Source: an uncultured Desulfobulbaceae bacterium
GTDB taxonomy: Bacteria; Desulfobacterota; Desulfobulbia; Desulfobulbales; Desulfocapsaceae
Length of the DNA stretch: 35,777 nucleotides
Reading direction: 5' to 3'
Assembly: GCA_903887485.1 (NCBI GenBank)
Contig: CAISPV010000078.1
Location: 1-35,777 of the forward strand
Positions 32,197-35,777 of the stretch are shown piece after piece. The stretch's first letter is position 1, and every line of letters starts with the position of its first letter. The position numbers and the translations under genes are program-made. The notes under the pieces are model-generated. The model was not told where the DNA came from. It saw only the letters and a list, made by a program, of their open reading frames with translations, and made no database searches.

Positions 32197-32630
32197 AGAC
32201 TGTTCCATCCTTGTCGCCCTTGGACAGGCTCAGGACTCAGGGCAAATGGGGAAGCAAAAAAGTCTTCTCCTCTTTGGAGGGGGAGGGGATAATATTGAGG
32301 TATGAAATCCCCTCCTCTGGCAAGGACAGCCCCTTCCCCCTTTTTTTTAGGGGGAAGGTTGGGATGGGGTTTTTTCCCCCAAGGCTGCCCCCCACCCTAA
32401 CTCCCCGAAAAGCACGGGGGGTTAGGGGACTTTCAGGAGGTGGCTCCCCCATTGAGGCGGAACTTATTGAAAACCTTCTCTCTTGCAGGGGGAAAGGTTA
32501 GGATAGGGGGAGCAGAGTTAGCGGCGTTGCCATAAGAAACCGCTGAATTGAGCTTCTCCCACCCCCCAGTCCCCTTCCCGTAATAGGGAGGGGGAGCTTA
32601 GCTTGTGATAACCAACGCCTGGAGGTTTTT
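32197..32630. repeat. 434-bp block of G/C-tract hairpins between regulator and cyclase genes
   Basis: No gene with coding character is present. Several perfect inverted repeats follow one another: GGAGGGGAT (32282-32290) with ATCCCCTCC (32307-32315); CCTTCCCCC (32332-32340) with GGGGGAAGG (32350-32358) around a T-rich loop; CCCTAAC (32395-32401) with GTTAGGG (32421-32427), with CCCCG/CGGGG inside; and C-tract/G-tract pairs near 32560-32595. They look like a nest of dispersed palindromic elements. They could end transcription from the cooS unit, though none has the usual form of stem plus T tract. Confidence 0.65.
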
Positions 32631-34946
32631 GTGCCCAGAAAAAACATATTTCGCTATCTCGTTCTTTTCCTCTGTGTCGAGGCGGTGCTTTCCGGCCTGC
32701 TCTCTTTTGGCAAGCAACAGGCCGAAGAGCGTTACATCGCCACCGTACTCGAACAACACCGGCGCCAATACGCCGCCATCCTGGAGTCCTTCAGTCGGCT
32801 GGCCCGTTTCGTGGCGGGCGAGACCTTTCTCCAGCCGGAGGCGGCGGCGATGTTCGCCGAGGCGGCACAAGATAAGGGGCCGGGCCGTGACCGTTTGCGC
32901 ACCCGGCTCTACACCCATCTTCTTTCCTCTTACAACAATATCACCCCTCAGGGGTTCCGGCAGGTCATTTACACCTTTGCCGATGGAATCTGTTTTTTGC
33001 GGATGCACACGCCCGAGCGTTATGATGACCAGATCTTCGCGGTCCGCCCCGCGCTGCGCCTGGCCCATACCGAGAAACGCTTCGTGCAGGGCTTTGAGCT
33101 GGGGAAGTGGTATCATGCCTTCCGCTATGTCTTTCCGGTGCAGCATAATGGGGAATATCAGGGAATCGTAGAGCTTGGCGTGCCCTTTTACGCGGTCAGT
33201 CAGGCCTTGCAACAGGTGTACGAGGAAGAATATTCCCTGATCCTCAAAAAAGAGGCTTTGGACAAGGTGCTCTTTACCGGCTCCGAACTCAACTACCAGG
33301 ACAGCCAGGTTGCTCAGGGATATCTCCAGGAAAAAGCCGATGTGGCGGCAAATGCCAGGCAGCATAAAGGGCATCTTTCCGAGGAGGTGCTGGTGGCGCT
33401 CAATGCCGAGATTCGATCAAGGATTGCCATGGATCTGGCAAGCGGCGAGGCTTTTGCCCGTGCTGTCCGGTCAGATGGCCAGGACTATCTGGTCACCTTT
33501 CTCTCCGTGTCCGACGTGGAGGGGCACAGGATAGGCTACATCATTGCCTACGGCAAGGAGCCGACCCTGGCCTCCATCCGGCATGGCTATCTCGTCGCCC
33601 AGCTCCTGACCACGGTGCTGCTCATCCTCCTGTTTGGACTGCACTGGCGGGCCACCAGGAAGATTACCGCCCAGCTCAACCTTCAGCTGCAGATCATGGA
33701 GGCCATCCCCCTCCCCATCTGCCTGAAAGACCTGGTCGGGGTTTTCACCAGCTGCAACCAGGCCTTTGCCGAGCTGTTCCGTCTGCCCCGAGAAAAGATC
33801 ATCGGCCGGCGCAGCGCCGACCTCATTGATCCACAGGCTGCCGCGCAGCACCAGGCCCTTGAGGAAAAGGTCATTGCCTCTGGAAAAAATCAGCAGGAAG
33901 AGTTGCGCCAGCCCTATTTGGACGGAACCAGTCGCGACCTGCTGGTGGTCAAGGCGCCGTTTATTGACGAGAAGGGCAGGATTGTCGGGGTCATCGGTTC
34001 CGCCGTTGACATCACCGAACAGAAACGAAGCGCGGCGGAGATCGAAAGGTCCCATGCCGAGCTGGACCAGATCTTCAACACCGCAGCCAACGGCATGTGG
34101 GTGGTTGATACCAACTTCACTGTATTGCGGGCCAATAAAACCTTTTATACGCTCACCGGTCTGAGCGAGCAGGAGGTGATCGGCCGGAAATGCCATGAGG
34201 TTTTCCCCGGCGCTTCCTGCGAGAGCGGCCAGTGCCCTCTTGCCTCCACCCTCCTGGCGCCGCGACGGATGGAGATCGAGTTGACCAAGGTGCTCCCCTC
34301 GGGCCGCAAGCTTGAGTGCGCCGTTACCTCCCACCCCCATTACGGCCCCAGTGGCGAGCTCCTCGGCATTATCGAGGATTTCAAGGATATCACCCGCTAC
34401 AAGGAGTTGGAGCAGCTTCTCCGGGAGACCGCTATTACCGATGAGCTGACCGGGCTGTTCAACCGCCGCGGGTTCCTGACCCTGGCCGAGAAGCAACTGG
34501 GCACCGCCCTGCGGACCGACCACGATATATTCTTGATCTTTGCCGACCTGGACAACATGAAAACGATCAACGATACCCTGGGTCATGAGACCGGGGATCT
34601 GGCCCTGGTCACCGCAGCCACGATCTTGCGGGCCACCTTCCGCCAGGCCGATGTCCTTGCCCGCCTGGGCGGCGATGAGTTTGCCGTCTTAGTCTCCTGC
34701 CAGCCTGGAACAGAGAGCGAACAGGTCATTCTCTCCAGGCTGGAGGAAAACATCGCTCAGGAAAACAAGGATAAGGAGCTGCCGTTTTCCATTGCCATCA
34801 GCTTTGGTGTGGCTCAGTTTGCACAGGATGAAACCCTGGAACAGGTCATGATCAGGGCCGATGAGCTGATGTACGAGAGCAAGAGCAGGAGAAAGGGGGG
34901 CGCTCGGAACAGCGGGCAAGTCCCCTCCCTGGCAGAGAAGGAGTAG
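32631..34946 (+). CDS. diguanylate cyclase with periplasmic sensor and two PAS domains
   Basis: A 771-residue membrane protein starting at GTG 32631, with GGAGG five bases upstream. A helix lies at about 6-24, then a Cache-like periplasmic sensor at about 30-310 (FADGICFLRMH, VELGVPF) and a second helix at about 320-340. PAS1 lies at about 350-465. PAS2 at about 480-595 has the cysteine pattern C-x8-C-x4-C, ending CPL, like the cysteine PAS domains of the kinases. The GGDEF domain at about 600-765 has the intact active loop GGDEF (680-684), and RQAD five residues earlier fits the I-site, so product inhibition is likely. It should make c-di-GMP and oppose the HD-GYP protein upstream. The hairpin block separates it from the cooS unit, so co-transcription is uncertain. 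Confidence 0.92.
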   Translation: MPRKNIFRYLVLFLCVEAVLSGLLSFGKQQAEERYIATVLEQHRRQYAAILESFSRLARFVAGETFLQPEAAAMFAEAAQDKGPGRDRLRTRLYTHLLSSYNNITPQGFRQVIYTFADGICFLRMHTPERYDDQIFAVRPALRLAHTEKRFVQGFELGKWYHAFRYVFPVQHNGEYQGIVELGVPFYAVSQALQQVYEEEYSLILKKEALDKVLFTGSELNYQDSQVAQGYLQEKADVAANARQHKGHLSEEVLVALNAEIRSRIAMDLASGEAFARAVRSDGQDYLVTFLSVSDVEGHRIGYIIAYGKEPTLASIRHGYLVAQLLTTVLLILLFGLHWRATRKITAQLNLQLQIMEAIPLPICLKDLVGVFTSCNQAFAELFRLPREKIIGRRSADLIDPQAAAQHQALEEKVIASGKNQQEELRQPYLDGTSRDLLVVKAPFIDEKGRIVGVIGSAVDITEQKRSAAEIERSHAELDQIFNTAANGMWVVDTNFTVLRANKTFYTLTGLSEQEVIGRKCHEVFPGASCESGQCPLASTLLAPRRMEIELTKVLPSGRKLECAVTSHPHYGPSGELLGIIEDFKDITRYKELEQLLRETAITDELTGLFNRRGFLTLAEKQLGTALRTDHDIFLIFADLDNMKTINDTLGHETGDLALVTAATILRATFRQADVLARLGGDEFAVLVSCQPGTESEQVILSRLEENIAQENKDKELPFSIAISFGVAQFAQDETLEQVMIRADELMYESKSRRKGGARNSGQVPSLAEKE

Positions 34947-35027
34947 GCTGGTGGACAACTCCTTTGCCCCTGCGGGAGAGAGACTTGCAACAACTTCTTG
35001 TATTGGTAAACCTTTCCCTCACCCCGC

Positions 35028-35054
35028 CCCTCTCCCAAAAGGAGAGGGAGTTTT
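35028..35054 (+). terminator. hairpin with T tract after the cyclase gene
   Basis: CCCTCTCC (35028-35035) and GGAGAGGG (35041-35048) form a perfect 8-bp stem with a short loop, followed by AGTTTT. This is a reasonable Rho-independent terminator for the cyclase gene about 80 bases upstream. It may also belong to the palindromic repeat family seen at 32.2-32.6 kb. Confidence 0.5.
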
Positions 35055-35058
35055 CTCC

Positions 35059-35077
35059 CTTCTCCCTGAGGGAGAAG
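35059..35077. repeat. second perfect hairpin next to the transposase gene
   Basis: CTTCTCCC and GGGAGAAG pair perfectly around a three-base loop, 15 bases from the transposase stop codon. Together with the preceding hairpin it forms a small palindromic cluster. It could be an insertion target or a bidirectional terminator. Confidence 0.5.
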
Positions 35078-35092
35078 CAACTGTGTTCAAAG

Positions 35093-35777
<685 letters not shown>

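Noticed and set aside
32193-32501. 102-codon plus-strand ORF in the hairpin block
   Set aside because: It is made of G/C-tract palindromes translated into Pro/Gly/Lys-rich low-complexity sequence, so it is repeat DNA and not a gene.
32197-32630. CRISPR array
   Set aside because: The repeats are different palindromes of irregular spacing without a constant repeat unit or spacers, and no cas gene is in the window.
33471-34586. 371-codon minus-strand ORF inside the second diguanylate cyclase
   Set aside because: It lies antisense to PAS and GGDEF domains with intact motifs and has no own motif or ribosome binding site.

Overview
The window looks like part of the chromosome of an anaerobic, signal-rich Gram-negative bacterium, most likely a Desulfobacterota (sulfate-reducer-like) lineage. 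This is inferred from gene style: a Ni-Fe CO dehydrogenase, periplasmic CxxCH haem sensors, very large multi-PAS hybrid histidine kinases, and hairpin repeats of the kind common in that group. No species call is possible from the sequence alone.

Layout. Positions 1-4.3 kb are AT-richer and accessory in character. They hold the 5' part of an AAA ATPase (minus strand, cut by the left edge), an IHF-alpha-like/IHF-beta-like gene pair plus a tiny ORF (minus), a broken DUF1566 gene running into an orphan MacB/FtsX-type permease (plus), a third HU-family gene with a cysteine-containing tail (minus), and a small 10-cysteine protein (minus). Positions 4.3-22.6 kb are a same-strand array of signalling genes: hybrid kinase 1 (multi-TM and Cache-like sensor), hybrid kinase 2 (MEDS sensor), a truncated tRNA 3' half, a REC-HD-GYP response regulator overlapping a membrane kinase that is split by an in-frame stop, hybrid kinase 4 (haem DUF3365 sensor), and a diguanylate cyclase with the same haem sensor. 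Positions 22.8-32.2 kb form a probable operon: cooS (CO dehydrogenase), a ferritin-like protein, a 1700-residue kinase without receiver, a stand-alone receiver, and a REC-HD-GYP protein. After a 434-bp block of G/C-tract hairpins comes a Cache-PAS-PAS-GGDEF diguanylate cyclase. The right edge holds an IS110-family transposase gene, cut by the window.

How the parts may work together. Four kinases carry PAS domains with conserved cysteines or haem-bearing sensors, and four proteins make or degrade c-di-GMP (two GGDEF, two HD-GYP). The theme appears to be redox or gas sensing coupled to c-di-GMP. The most interesting unit is cooS co-directional and tightly packed with a ferritin-like protein, a giant kinase, its likely receivers and an HD-GYP output, which suggests CO or redox metabolism physically linked to a signalling pathway. 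PAS modules are shared at near-identical DNA level between kinases, so the array seems to have grown by duplication and module exchange.
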